Assembly: GCF_029968035.1 (NCBI RefSeq)
Contig: NZ_JASCIQ010000003.1
Span: forward strand, 1 to 64,000
Direction: 5' to 3'
From: Streptomyces cavernicola
Lineage (GTDB): Bacteria; Actinomycetota; Actinomycetes; Streptomycetales; Streptomycetaceae
Length of the DNA stretch: 64,000 nucleotides
Shown here: piece after piece, positions 15,781 through 24,493 of the stretch
How the letters are laid out: the number at the start of each line of letters is the position of its first letter
How positions within the stretch are numbered: position 1 is the first letter of the stretch
Program-made: the position numbers and the translations under genes
Notes under the pieces: model-generated
Seen by the model: the letters and a program-made list of their open reading frames with translations, nothing else
What the model was told of the DNA's origin: nothing
Databases searched by the model: none

Positions 15781-18534
15781 TCAGTGCGCCGCCGACTCCC
15801 AGTCCGCGCCGACGCCCACCGACACGTCGAGCGGGGCTCGGAGGCTGACCGCGCCGGCCATCTCGCGACGAACCAGCTCCTCGACCTGCTCGCGCTCGCC
15901 GGCGGCGATCTCCAGGACGATTTCGTCGTGCACCTGGAGCAGCATGCGGGAGGTCAACTCGGCCTTCTCCAGGGCCTGTCCGACCCGCAGCATCGCGATC
16001 TTCACGATGTCGGCCGCGGTGCCCTGGATCGGTGCGTTGAGCGCCATCCGCTCGGCGGCCTCCCGGCGCTGGCGGTTGTCGCTGCTGAGGTCCGGGAGGT
16101 AGCGGCGGCGGCCGAGGATCGTCGCCGTGTAACCCGTCGCGCGGGCCTCTTCGACGACGCGGTGCAGATAGTCCCGCACGCCGCCGAAGCGCTCGAAGTA
16201 GGTGTCCATCAGGGCGCGGGCCTCGGACGCCTCGATGTTCAGCTGCTGCGACAGACCGAACGCGGAAAGCCCGTACGCCAGGCCGTACGACATGGCCTTG
16301 ATCTTGCGGCGCATCTCGGCGTCGACCTGGTCCCCGGGGACGCCGAAGACCTGCGAGGCGACCGTGGTGTGCAGGTCCTCGCCGGAGGTGAACGCCTCGA
16401 TGAGGCCCTCGTCCTCGGAGAGGTGGGCCATGACACGGAGCTCGATCTGGCTGTAGTCCGCGGTCATCAGGGACTCGAAGCCCTCGCCGACGACGAAGCC
16501 GCGGCGGATGGCCCGGCCCTCGTCCGTGCGCACCGGGACGTTTTGCAGGTTCGGGTCCGTGGAGGAGAGGCGGCCGGTGGCGGCGACGATCTGGCTGAAG
16601 GAGGTGTGGATGCGGCCGTCCGCGGCGATCGTCTTGATCAGGCCCTCGACGGTGACGCGGAGCTTGGCCTGCTCGCGGTGGCGGAGCATGATCACCGGGA
16701 GTTCGTTGTCCGTCTGGGACGCGAGCCAGGCCAGGGCGTCGGCGTCCGTCGTGTACCCCGTCTTGGTCTTCTTCGTCTTGGGCAGGCCGAGCTCGCCGAA
16801 GAGGACTTCCTGGAGCTGCTTGGGCGAGCCGAGGTTGAACTCGTGGCCCGCGGCGTCGTGCGCCTCCTTCACGGCCTGCTGCACGGCGCCCGCGAACTGC
16901 TGCTCCATGGCCTCCAGATGGGCCCGGTCGGCGGCGATGCCGGCGCGCTCCATGCGCGCGAGGAGCGCGGAGACGGGCAGCTCCATGTCGGTGAGCAGCT
17001 CGGCGGCGCCGACCTCCTTGAGGCGCTCGCCGAACGCGGCGCCGAGGTCGATGACCGTACGCGCCTGGTGCATCAGGGCGTCGGCCTCGGCGGTGTCGTC
17101 AGCGCCGAACGCCAGCTGGCCGTCGGCCTCGGCGGCCGGGGCGAGTTCACGGCCGAGGTACTCCAGGGAGAGGGCGTCCAGGGCGAAGGAGCGGCGGCCG
17201 GGCTTGACCAGGTACGCCGCGAGGGCGCTGTCCATGGTGATGCCCTCGATGGTCCAGCCGTGCTCGGCGAAGACCCGCAGGGCGCCCTTCGCGTCGTGCA
17301 CGACCTTCGGCTTCTTCGGGTCGGCGAGCCACTGCGCGAACGCGTTCTCGTCGGCCTCGTCCAGCTGGGACGGGTCGAACCAGGCGGCCGCTCCCCCGGC
17401 GTCGGCGAGGGCGACCTCGGCGACGGCGCCGGTGCCGAGCTTCCAGGAGTCGACGGTGGCCATGCCCAGGACGGCCTTGCCGTGCTCGGCGAGCCAGGGG
17501 GCGAGCTCACCGGAGCCGAGGACCGCGCCGTCGATCTCCACGCCGTCGGCCGCGGGCGTCTCGTCGGTGTCTTCGGCGCCCGGGTCGACGGCGAGGAGGC
17601 GCTCGCGCAGGGAGGGGTTGCGGATCTCCAGGGTGTCGAGGACGACGGCGACGGCCTTGCGGTCGTACGCCGCGCGCTCCAAGTCGGCGACCGTCCTGGG
17701 CAGTTCGACGTCCCGGACCATCTCCGTGAGGCGGCGGTTGAGCTTCACAGCCTCCAGGTGGTCGCGGAAGTTCTGCCCGGCCTTGCCCTTGACCTCCTCG
17801 GCGCGCTCCACGAGCTCGGCGAACGAACCGAACTGGTTGATCCACTTCGCGGCGGTCTTCTCGCCGACGCCGGGGATGCCCGGCAGGTTGTCCGACGGGT
17901 CGCCGCGCAGGGCCGCGAAGTCCGGGTACTGGGAGGGGCTCAGGCCGTACTTCTCCTGGACCTTCTCCGGGGTGTACCGCGTGAGCTCGGAGACGCCCTT
18001 GGTGGGGTAGAGCACCGTGACGTTGTCGGTGACGAGCTGGAAGGAGTCGCGGTCGCCGGTGACGACGAGGACCTCGAAGCCGGCGGCCTCGGCCTGGGTG
18101 GCGAGGGTGGCGATGATGTCGTCCGCCTCGAAGCCGTCGACCGCGAACCGCTCGGCGTGCATCGCGTCGAGGAGCTCGCCGATCAGCTCGACCTGGCCCT
18201 TGAACTCGTCGGGGGTCTTGGAGCGGTTCGCCTTGTACTCCGCGAACTCCTGGGAGCGCCAGGTCTTGCGCGAGACGTCGAAGGCGACCGCGAAATGCGT
18301 GGGCTGCTCGTCGCGCAGCGTGTTCGCCAGCATCGACGCGAAGCCGTAGATCGCGTTGGTGGGCTGGCCCGTCGCCGTCGTGAAGTTCTCCGCGGGCAGC
18401 GCGAAGAACGCCCGGTAAGCGAGCGAGTGCCCATCCATGAGCATGAGGCGCGGGCGCTTGCCGCCTGCGGACGGGTCGGCGGCCTTCGCGGCCTTCGGCT
18501 GGGCGGGTGTCTTCTTCGATGCTGTCTCTGCCAC
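15781..18534 (-). CDS. polA: DNA polymerase I
   Basis: Pol I fills gaps in repair and removes RNA primers. From the GTG at 18534 the protein has 917 residues. An N-terminal 5'-3' exonuclease spans about 30-290 (LMLMDGHSLAYRAFFALP, then GFEADDIIATLA and LRGDPSDNLPGIPGVGEKTA). A 3'-5' exonuclease-like domain spans about 320-500. The polymerase domain follows, with motif A TADYSQIELRVMAHLSE, motif B RRKIKAMSYGLAYGLSAFGL and motif C LLQVHDEIVLE. In the middle domain I cannot find the DxE and later Asp residues of an active proofreading site, so it is probably structural only, as in several Gram-positive Pol I enzymes. It is divergent from the molybdopterin oxidoreductase gene. Confidence 0.97.
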   Translation of the reverse strand: MAETASKKTPAQPKAAKAADPSAGGKRPRLMLMDGHSLAYRAFFALPAENFTTATGQPTNAIYGFASMLANTLRDEQPTHFAVAFDVSRKTWRSQEFAEYKANRSKTPDEFKGQVELIGELLDAMHAERFAVDGFEADDIIATLATQAEAAGFEVLVVTGDRDSFQLVTDNVTVLYPTKGVSELTRYTPEKVQEKYGLSPSQYPDFAALRGDPSDNLPGIPGVGEKTAAKWINQFGSFAELVERAEEVKGKAGQNFRDHLEAVKLNRRLTEMVRDVELPRTVADLERAAYDRKAVAVVLDTLEIRNPSLRERLLAVDPGAEDTDETPAADGVEIDGAVLGSGELAPWLAEHGKAVLGMATVDSWKLGTGAVAEVALADAGGAAAWFDPSQLDEADENAFAQWLADPKKPKVVHDAKGALRVFAEHGWTIEGITMDSALAAYLVKPGRRSFALDALSLEYLGRELAPAAEADGQLAFGADDTAEADALMHQARTVIDLGAAFGERLKEVGAAELLTDMELPVSALLARMERAGIAADRAHLEAMEQQFAGAVQQAVKEAHDAAGHEFNLGSPKQLQEVLFGELGLPKTKKTKTGYTTDADALAWLASQTDNELPVIMLRHREQAKLRVTVEGLIKTIAADGRIHTSFSQIVAATGRLSSTDPNLQNVPVRTDEGRAIRRGFVVGEGFESLMTADYSQIELRVMAHLSEDEGLIEAFTSGEDLHTTVASQVFGVPGDQVDAEMRRKIKAMSYGLAYGLSAFGLSQQLNIEASEARALMDTYFERFGGVRDYLHRVVEEARATGYTATILGRRRYLPDLSSDNRQRREAAERMALNAPIQGTAADIVKIAMLRVGQALEKAELTSRMLLQVHDEIVLEIAAGEREQVEELVRREMAGAVSLRAPLDVSVGVGADWESAAH

Positions 18535-18611
18535 GTCCCCGATCCTGCCACGCCCCACTGACAATCCGTTCCGCGTCCGCCCACGGCCCCCTCGTACGAC
18601 GGGCCGCGGAG

Positions 18612-18620
18612 TTATCCACA
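18612..18620. promoter_or_regulatory. DnaA-box-like nonamer between polA and the oxidoreductase gene
   Basis: TTATCCACA is an exact match to the classical DnaA box and lies in the 161-bp divergent promoter region, 78 bp upstream of the polA start. A single nonamer could occur by chance. Confidence 0.4.
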
Positions 18621-18695
18621 GGCCGGCCGGGCCGGTCGACGCTCGTGCGAGGATCGAGATGTACGCAGACAGTGACTGTTCGAAGGAGACCGGTC

Positions 18696-20972
18696 ATGGC
18701 AGGCAAGCCCCCCGCCGGCGATCCCGTCCAGGACGCCCCGCAGGTCGAAGGCCCCAAGCACGCCGCCGCCGGGCTCCCCGCCATCGGGCATACGTTGCGC
18801 ATGGCGCAGGAGCAGATGGGTGTGCGCCGCACGGCGCTGACGCTGCTGCGCGTGAACCAGAAGGACGGCTTCGACTGCCCCGGCTGCGCCTGGCCCGAGC
18901 CGGAGCACCGGCACAAGGCGGAGTTCTGCGAGAACGGCGCGAAGGCGGTCGCCGAGGAGGCCACGCTGCGCCGGGTCACGCCGGAGTTCTTCGCCGCGCA
19001 CCCGGTGGCGGACCTGGCCCGCCGCAGCGGTTACTGGCTGGGCCAGCAGGGCCGCCTCACGCACCCCATGTATCTGGCGGAGGGCGCGGAGAGGTACGAA
19101 CCGGTCACCTGGGAGCGGGCGTTCGACATCGTGGCCGAGGAGCTGGACGCCCTCGCCTCGCCGGACGAGGCGCTGTTCTACACGTCGGGGCGTACGAGCA
19201 ACGAGGCGGCGTTCCTGTACCAGCTGTTCGCCCGCGAGTTCGGCACGAACAACCTGCCGGACTGCTCCAACATGTGCCACGAGTCGTCGGGCTCGGCGCT
19301 CACGGAGACCATCGGCGTCGGCAAGGGCAGCGTCCTCCTGGAGGACCTCCACAAGGCGGATCTGATCATCGTGGCCGGGCAGAATCCGGGCACGAACCAT
19401 CCGCGCATGCTGTCCGCCCTGGAGAAGGCGAAGGCCGGCGGGGCGCGGATCATCACGGTGAATCCGCTGCCCGAGGCCGGCATGGAGCGGTTCAAGAACC
19501 CGCAGACGCCGCAGGGCATGCTGAAGGGCACGGCCCTGACGGACCTGTTCCTGCAGATCCGCCTCGGCGGGGACCAAGCCCTGTTCCGCCTCCTCAACAA
19601 GCTCATCCTCGATGCGGACGGCGCCATGGACGAGGAGTTCGTACGCGAACACACCCATGGGTACGAGGAGTTCGCGGCCGCCGCGCGTGCGGCCGACTGG
19701 GACGAGACCCTCGCGGCGACGGGCCTGGAACGGTCCCGCATCGAGGAGGCCCTCGCCATGGTGCTCGCCTCGAAGCGCACGGTGGTGTGCTGGGCGATGG
19801 GCCTGACACAGCACAAGCACGCGGTGCCCACGATCCGCGAGGTCGTCAACTTCCTGCTGCTGCGCGGCAACATCGGCCGCCCGGGTGCGGGGGTGTGCCC
19901 GGTGCGCGGCCACTCCAACGTGCAGGGCGACCGCACGATGGGCATCTTCGAGCGGCCCGCCCCGGCCTTTCTGAACGCCCTGGAGCGGGAGTTCGGGTTC
20001 GCCCCGCCGCGCGAGCACGGCCTGGACGTGGTGCGTGCGATCCGCGCGATGCGCGACGGCGACGCGAAGGTGTTCTTCGCCATGGGCGGCAACTTCGTGT
20101 CCGCGTCGCCCGACACAGAGGTGACGGAGGCGGCGATGCGCCGCGCCCGCCTGACGGTGCATGTGTCGACGAAGCTGAACCGCTCCCACGCGGTCACCGG
20201 GGCGCGCGCCCTGATCCTGCCGACGCTCGGCCGGACGGAGCGCGATCTGCAGGGCAGTGGCGAGCAGTTCGTGGCGGTCGAGGACTCCATGGGCATGGTG
20301 CACGCCTCGCGCGGGCGCCTGGAGCCCGCGAGCCGGCATCTGCTGTCCGAGCCGGCGATCGTGAGCCGGCTCGCCCGCCGCGTCCTGGGCGAGAAGAGCG
20401 TCACGCCGTGGGAGGAGTTCGAGAAGGACTACGCGACGATCCGCGATCGCATCGCGCGCGTGGTGCCCGGCTTCGACGACTTCAACGCGCGCGTGGCACG
20501 GCCCGGCGGCTTCGCCCTGCCGCACGCCCCGCGCGACGAGCGCCGCTTCCCGACGGCCACGGGGAAGGCCAACTTCACTGCGGCCCCGGTCGAGTACCCC
20601 GAACTGCCCGACGGGCGGCTGCTGTTGCAGACGCTGCGCTCGCACGACCAGTACAACACCACGATCTACGGTCTCGACGACCGATACCGCGGCATCAGGA
20701 ACGGCCGCCGCGTCGTCCTCGTCAACCCGGCCGACGCCCGCGAGCTCGGCGGCCTCGCCGACGGTGCGTACGTCGACCTGGTCAGCGAGTGGCAGGACGG
20801 CGTGGAGCGGCGCGCGCTGGGCTTCCGCGTCGTGCACTATCCGACGGCCCGCGGCTGCGCGGCGGCGTACTACCCGGAGACGAACGTCCTGGTGCCGCTC
20901 GACGCGACCGCCGACACCAGCAACACCCCGGCCAGCAAGTCCGTCGTCGTACGCCTGGAGGCCCGCCCCTAG
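18696..20972 (+). CDS. FdhF/YdeP-family molybdopterin oxidoreductase
   Basis: A 758-residue molybdopterin oxidoreductase of the YdeP-like branch of the formate-dehydrogenase family. AAGGAG stands eight bases before the ATG at 18696. The N-terminal segment carries CPGCAWPEPEHRH and the later DCSNMCHESSG, which are typical of this branch; the four-Cys 4Fe-4S motif of classical formate dehydrogenases is not evident. Motifs around the cofactor include GQNPGTNHPRM, MGLTQHKHAV, RGNIGRPGAGVCPVRGHSNVQGDR and a C-terminal molydop-binding domain (ATADTSNTPASKSVVVRLE). YdeP is linked to acid tolerance in E. coli; the substrate here is unknown. No signal peptide is present, so it is cytoplasmic. Confidence 0.92.
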   Translation: MAGKPPAGDPVQDAPQVEGPKHAAAGLPAIGHTLRMAQEQMGVRRTALTLLRVNQKDGFDCPGCAWPEPEHRHKAEFCENGAKAVAEEATLRRVTPEFFAAHPVADLARRSGYWLGQQGRLTHPMYLAEGAERYEPVTWERAFDIVAEELDALASPDEALFYTSGRTSNEAAFLYQLFAREFGTNNLPDCSNMCHESSGSALTETIGVGKGSVLLEDLHKADLIIVAGQNPGTNHPRMLSALEKAKAGGARIITVNPLPEAGMERFKNPQTPQGMLKGTALTDLFLQIRLGGDQALFRLLNKLILDADGAMDEEFVREHTHGYEEFAAAARAADWDETLAATGLERSRIEEALAMVLASKRTVVCWAMGLTQHKHAVPTIREVVNFLLLRGNIGRPGAGVCPVRGHSNVQGDRTMGIFERPAPAFLNALEREFGFAPPREHGLDVVRAIRAMRDGDAKVFFAMGGNFVSASPDTEVTEAAMRRARLTVHVSTKLNRSHAVTGARALILPTLGRTERDLQGSGEQFVAVEDSMGMVHASRGRLEPASRHLLSEPAIVSRLARRVLGEKSVTPWEEFEKDYATIRDRIARVVPGFDDFNARVARPGGFALPHAPRDERRFPTATGKANFTAAPVEYPELPDGRLLLQTLRSHDQYNTTIYGLDDRYRGIRNGRRVVLVNPADARELGGLADGAYVDLVSEWQDGVERRALGFRVVHYPTARGCAAAYYPETNVLVPLDATADTSNTPASKSVVVRLEARP

Positions 20973-21092
20973 GGACATCGGGCGGGCGTCTGGAACAATC
21001 GCCCCTCGTCTAAGCGTTTGCTCAGGCGGTGGGTACGGTGCAGCGCGCGGCCGTACCGCCGCCACAAGGACGACGAACTGGAGTCGAGGCCC

Positions 21093-21590
21093 ATGGGCGA
21101 GAAGCACAACGTCAAGTTCCCGCAGGAGATCGTCGACGAGTACGCCGCGCTCGGCGTCGACCTGCCCGCCCTGTTCTCCGCCGGACACCTCGGCACCCGG
21201 ATGGGCATCGAGGTCCTCGAGGCCGCGCCGGACCGGGTCGTCGGCACCATGCCCGTGGAGGGCAACACCCAGCCGTACGGGCTGCTGCACGGCGGCGCCT
21301 CCGCGGTGCTCGCCGAGACGCTCGGCTCGGTCGGCTCCATGCTGCACGGCGGCACGTCGAAGATCGCCGTCGGCGTCGACCTCAACTGCACGCACCACCG
21401 CGGCGTCCGCTCCGGCCTGGTCACCGGCGTCGCCACGCCCGTGCACCGGGGCCGCTCCACCGCCACGTACGAGATCGTCATCAGCGACGAGCAGGACAAG
21501 CGGGTCTGCACCGCGCGCCTGACCTGCCTGCTCCGGGACGCCGTCCCGGCGGGCGACCGGGCGGCACAGGGGAGCGGCAAGGAGAGCTGA
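21093..21590 (+). CDS. PaaI-family acyl-CoA thioesterase
   Basis: A 165-residue hot-dog-fold thioesterase that hydrolyses acyl-CoA esters. The ATG at 21093 follows GAGG closely; an in-frame start at 21018 has no ribosome site. The family motif GNTQPYGLLHGGASAVLAETLGS holds the catalytic helix and the HGG loop. The second half, VGVDLNCTHHRGVRSGLVTGV, gives the central strand region. PaaI-type enzymes often clear phenylacetyl or other aromatic CoA thioesters or DHNA-CoA; which one applies here is not shown. A strong hairpin ends the gene at 21643. Confidence 0.9.
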   Translation: MGEKHNVKFPQEIVDEYAALGVDLPALFSAGHLGTRMGIEVLEAAPDRVVGTMPVEGNTQPYGLLHGGASAVLAETLGSVGSMLHGGTSKIAVGVDLNCTHHRGVRSGLVTGVATPVHRGRSTATYEIVISDEQDKRVCTARLTCLLRDAVPAGDRAAQGSGKES

Positions 21591-21642
21591 GCGCCGGCGA
21601 TCGGCCGAGCACGGCAGCCGGCCCGGCAACCCCGGGTCACCG

Positions 21643-21680
21643 CGGGCGGGGCGCGTCACTCAAGTGACGTGCCCCGCCCG
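21643..21680 (+). terminator. terminator after the thioesterase gene
   Basis: An inverted repeat of about 17 bp with one G-T wobble (CGGGCGGGGCGCGTCAC and its complement) closes on a four-base loop, then TCTGTTG. Confidence 0.8.
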
Positions 21681-22222
21681 TCTGTTGTGGGGCTCGGCCC
21701 GGCGGACCAGGTTTGCCACACCCTGACGGGTCGACAGACCCGACGGAAACGCACAGAACACCATCGCGAGAACCGGGCGCCCGACGGCTTCCGATAAGAC
21801 CTCGCACCCCTTCGCGGTAACCGTGAGTAATGAAGCCGAGGCTCACCGACACAATGTGTTCACACAAAGCGAGCCGCCGAAATCCCGTATTCACACTGCA
21901 GGATTCACACCCGCGGACACCATCAAGATCATTTGCGGCCACTGAGCGGAACTGCAAATTCTCACCATGCGAACGACGGTGACAGCACCAAAAGGGCTCT
22001 TTGGACCTCACTTCCCCGCCCCTCATTCACCCCGCATAACAAGAACGTCACATCCTTCCCCGCACCGCTCCCACACTCCTTCACCTGCGCTTAGAGTCAC
22101 CGCCAGTCACCGCGCCGCCGGGCGCGAACTGAATTGCACGGCCCTGTACCACACCCAGTACGGCCCGGCGATCACACGGCGCCTCTACCAATGAGGAAGC
22201 CGCGCCAGGGAAAGGACCAATC
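21681..22222. other. long regulatory region upstream of the liv operon
   Basis: About 540 bp with no convincing gene. It is visibly richer in A and T than its surroundings. It holds ACACAATGTGT (21849-21859), a perfect 11-bp palindrome, and a TAGAGT hexamer near 22091 that resembles a Streptomyces -10 box without a clear -35. It probably carries the promoter and nutritional control sites of the liv genes. Confidence 0.5.
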
Positions 22223-23452
22223 GTGCGAAACCGTTCCTTGCTCATACTCACCACCGTGCTGACCACCGGGGCACTCACTCTCACCGCCTGCGGATCGCGC
22301 GACGAAGGAAAAGGCGGCGGTGACGGAGGCAAGACCACCGTCGTCATCGGCGTCGACGCACCCCTGACCGGTGACCTTTCCGCACTGGGCCTCGGCATCA
22401 AGAACTCCGCCGACCTCGCCGTGAAGACCGCCAACAAGGAAGGCACCGTCGAAGGCGTCGAGTTCAAACTCGAAGCCACCGACGACCAGGCCCAGCCTCA
22501 GGTCGGCCAGCAGAACGCCCAGAAGTTCATCAGCAACGATGAAGTACTCGGCGTCGTCGGGCCGTTGAACTCCAACGTCTCCCAGTCGATGCAGAAGCCC
22601 TTCAACGACGCGGGCCTCGTCCAGGTCTCCCCCGCCAACACCGGCACCGAGCTCACCCAGGGCGACGGCTGGAAGACCGGCGACCGCAAGCGCCCCTTCA
22701 AGACCTTCTTCCGCACCGCCACGACCGACCAGGTCCAGGGCGACTTCGCCGCCAAGTACCTCTACAACAAGGCGAAGATCAAGAAGGTCTACCTCATCGA
22801 CGACCAGAAGACCTACGGCGCCGGCCTCGCCGCGTCCTTCAAGGACACCTTCACCCAACTCGGCGGAAAGATCGTGGACTCCGACCACATCAACCCCGAG
22901 GACCGCGACTTCAACGCCGTCGCCACCAAGGTCAAGAACTCCAAGGCCGAAGCCGTCTACTACGGCGGCGAATACCCCGCGGCCGGCCCCCTCAGCCAGC
23001 AGATCAAGGACTCCGGCGCCAAGATCCCGCTCATGGGCGGCGACGGCATCTACAGCGCCGACTTCATCAAGCTCAACAAGAAGGCCGCCGGCGACCTGGC
23101 CACCTCCGTCGGCAAGCCCGTCGAACTCCTCGACTCCGCCAAGACGTTCATCAAGAACTACAAGGCGGCCGGATACAAGGACGCCTACGAGGCCTACGGC
23201 GGCGGCACCTACGACGCCACCTGGTCCATCATCGAAGCCGTCAAGATCGCCGTCGAAGAGAACGACGGAAAGCTCCCCGAAAACGGCCGCGCAGCCGTCC
23301 TCGAAGCCATGAGCAAGGTCAAGTTCGAGGGCGTCACCGGAAACGTCTCCTTCGACGAGTACGGCGACACCACCAACACCATGATGACCGCCTACCAGGT
23401 CGACGGTAAGGCGTGGAAGCCGGAGTTCAGCGGGGCCTACAAGCCCGAATAA
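22223..23452 (+). CDS. livJ: branched-chain amino-acid ABC transporter, substrate-binding lipoprotein
   Basis: A 409-residue periplasmic-binding-type lipoprotein that captures leucine, isoleucine or valine for the importer. The GTG at 22223 follows AAAGGA by seven bases. A signal peptide ends in the lipobox LTAC, so the mature protein is lipid-anchored at Cys. The body is a type I binding fold (Peripla_BP_6): VVIGVDAPLTGDLSALG, VLGVVGPLNSNVSQSMQKPF and YLIDDQKTYGAGLAASF. It is first in the liv operon, separated from livH by a strong hairpin that may raise the level of the binding protein over the membrane parts. Substrate preference within the family cannot be fixed from sequence. Confidence 0.95.
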   Translation: MRNRSLLILTTVLTTGALTLTACGSRDEGKGGGDGGKTTVVIGVDAPLTGDLSALGLGIKNSADLAVKTANKEGTVEGVEFKLEATDDQAQPQVGQQNAQKFISNDEVLGVVGPLNSNVSQSMQKPFNDAGLVQVSPANTGTELTQGDGWKTGDRKRPFKTFFRTATTDQVQGDFAAKYLYNKAKIKKVYLIDDQKTYGAGLAASFKDTFTQLGGKIVDSDHINPEDRDFNAVATKVKNSKAEAVYYGGEYPAAGPLSQQIKDSGAKIPLMGGDGIYSADFIKLNKKAAGDLATSVGKPVELLDSAKTFIKNYKAAGYKDAYEAYGGGTYDATWSIIEAVKIAVEENDGKLPENGRAAVLEAMSKVKFEGVTGNVSFDEYGDTTNTMMTAYQVDGKAWKPEFSGAYKPE

Positions 23453-23491
23453 AGAACCCGGCCTCCCGGCCAAGAACGGCATTGACCCAGA

Positions 23492-23524
23492 CCGCGCGGG
23501 AGCGCTACGAGCGCTCCCGCGCGG
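23492..23524 (+). promoter_or_regulatory. intercistronic hairpin between livJ and livH
   Basis: A perfect 15-bp GC-only-rich stem (CCGCGCGGGAGCGCT with its complement) around the loop ACG, without a T-run. This position in binding-protein operons often gives mRNA 3'-end protection or partial termination. Confidence 0.75.
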
Positions 23525-23558
23525 CGCCTTATCCGAACCATTCCACGGAGGCCTTGCG

Positions 23559-24488
23559 GTGAACGAACTGCCGCAGCAGCTGGCCAATGGACTCATCCTC
23601 GGCGCGATGTACGGACTCATCGCGATCGGCTACACGATGGTCTACGGCATCGTCCAGCTCATCAACTTCGCCCACGGCGAGATATTCATGATCGGGGGCT
23701 TCGGCGCCCTCACCGTCTACCTCGTACTCCCCGACGGCTTCTCCCTCGCCGCCGCCATCCCCCTCATGATCATCGGCGGCATGATCTGCTCCGTCGCCGT
23801 AGGCACCGCAGCCGAACGCTTCGCCTACCGCCCCCTGCGCGGCGCACCACGACTCGCCCCCCTCATCACCGCCATCGGCCTCTCCATCTTCCTCCAGCAG
23901 GCCGTCTGGAAGTGGTACCCGGACGCCAAGAAGGACCGTTCCTTCCCGCAGTTCGACGGCGAACCCCTCAGCATCCTCGGCGCCAACATCCAACGAGGCA
24001 GCCTCTTCGTCCTCATCGCCGCACCGCTCTGCATGCTCGCCCTCGGCCTCTTCGTCAACAAAACCCGATCCGGCCGCGGCATGCAGGCCACCGCCCAAGA
24101 CCCTGACACCGCCAAGCTCATGGGCGTCAACACCGACCGCATCATCGTCATGGCCTTCGCCATCGGCGCCGCATTCGCCGCCATCGCAGCCGTCGGATAC
24201 GGACTCCACAACGGCCAGGTCGGCTTCAAAATGGGCTTCATCCTCGGCCTGAAAGCCTTCACCGCAGCCGTACTCGGCGGAATCGGCAACATCTACGGCG
24301 CCATGCTCGGCGGCCTCGTACTCGGCGTCGCCGAATCCCTCGCCACCGGCTACATCGGCGACATCCCCGGAATGGAACTCTTCGGCGGCGGCGCCTGGAA
24401 GGACGTCTGGGCCTTCACCCTCCTCATCCTCGTACTGCTACTCAGGCCACAAGGCCTGCTCGGCGAACGCGTCGCGGACAGGGCGTGA
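23559..24488 (+). CDS. livH: branched-chain amino-acid ABC transporter permease LivH
   Basis: A 309-residue inner-membrane permease with about eight transmembrane segments. The opening NGLILGAMYGLIAIGYTMVYGIVQLINFAHGEIFMIG is the LivH signature, and the C-terminal half carries GLKAFTAAVLGGIGNIYGAM, the region that contacts the ATPases. The GTG at 23559 follows GGAGG by eight bases. It forms the channel with LivM. Its stop overlaps a possible LivM GTG by four bases. Confidence 0.96.
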   Translation: MNELPQQLANGLILGAMYGLIAIGYTMVYGIVQLINFAHGEIFMIGGFGALTVYLVLPDGFSLAAAIPLMIIGGMICSVAVGTAAERFAYRPLRGAPRLAPLITAIGLSIFLQQAVWKWYPDAKKDRSFPQFDGEPLSILGANIQRGSLFVLIAAPLCMLALGLFVNKTRSGRGMQATAQDPDTAKLMGVNTDRIIVMAFAIGAAFAAIAAVGYGLHNGQVGFKMGFILGLKAFTAAVLGGIGNIYGAMLGGLVLGVAESLATGYIGDIPGMELFGGGAWKDVWAFTLLILVLLLRPQGLLGERVADRA

Positions 24489-24493
24489 TACCC

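Noticed and set aside
15116..18561. Long open frames opposite polA, rpsA, gltB and GH101
   Set aside because: They are the usual antisense open frames of high-GC genes: third positions are not GC-biased and no motifs or ribosome sites are seen.
21681..22222. GlnR box in front of the liv operon
   Set aside because: GTAAC occurs near 21819, but the following GAAAC-n6-GTNAC half-sites do not line up.
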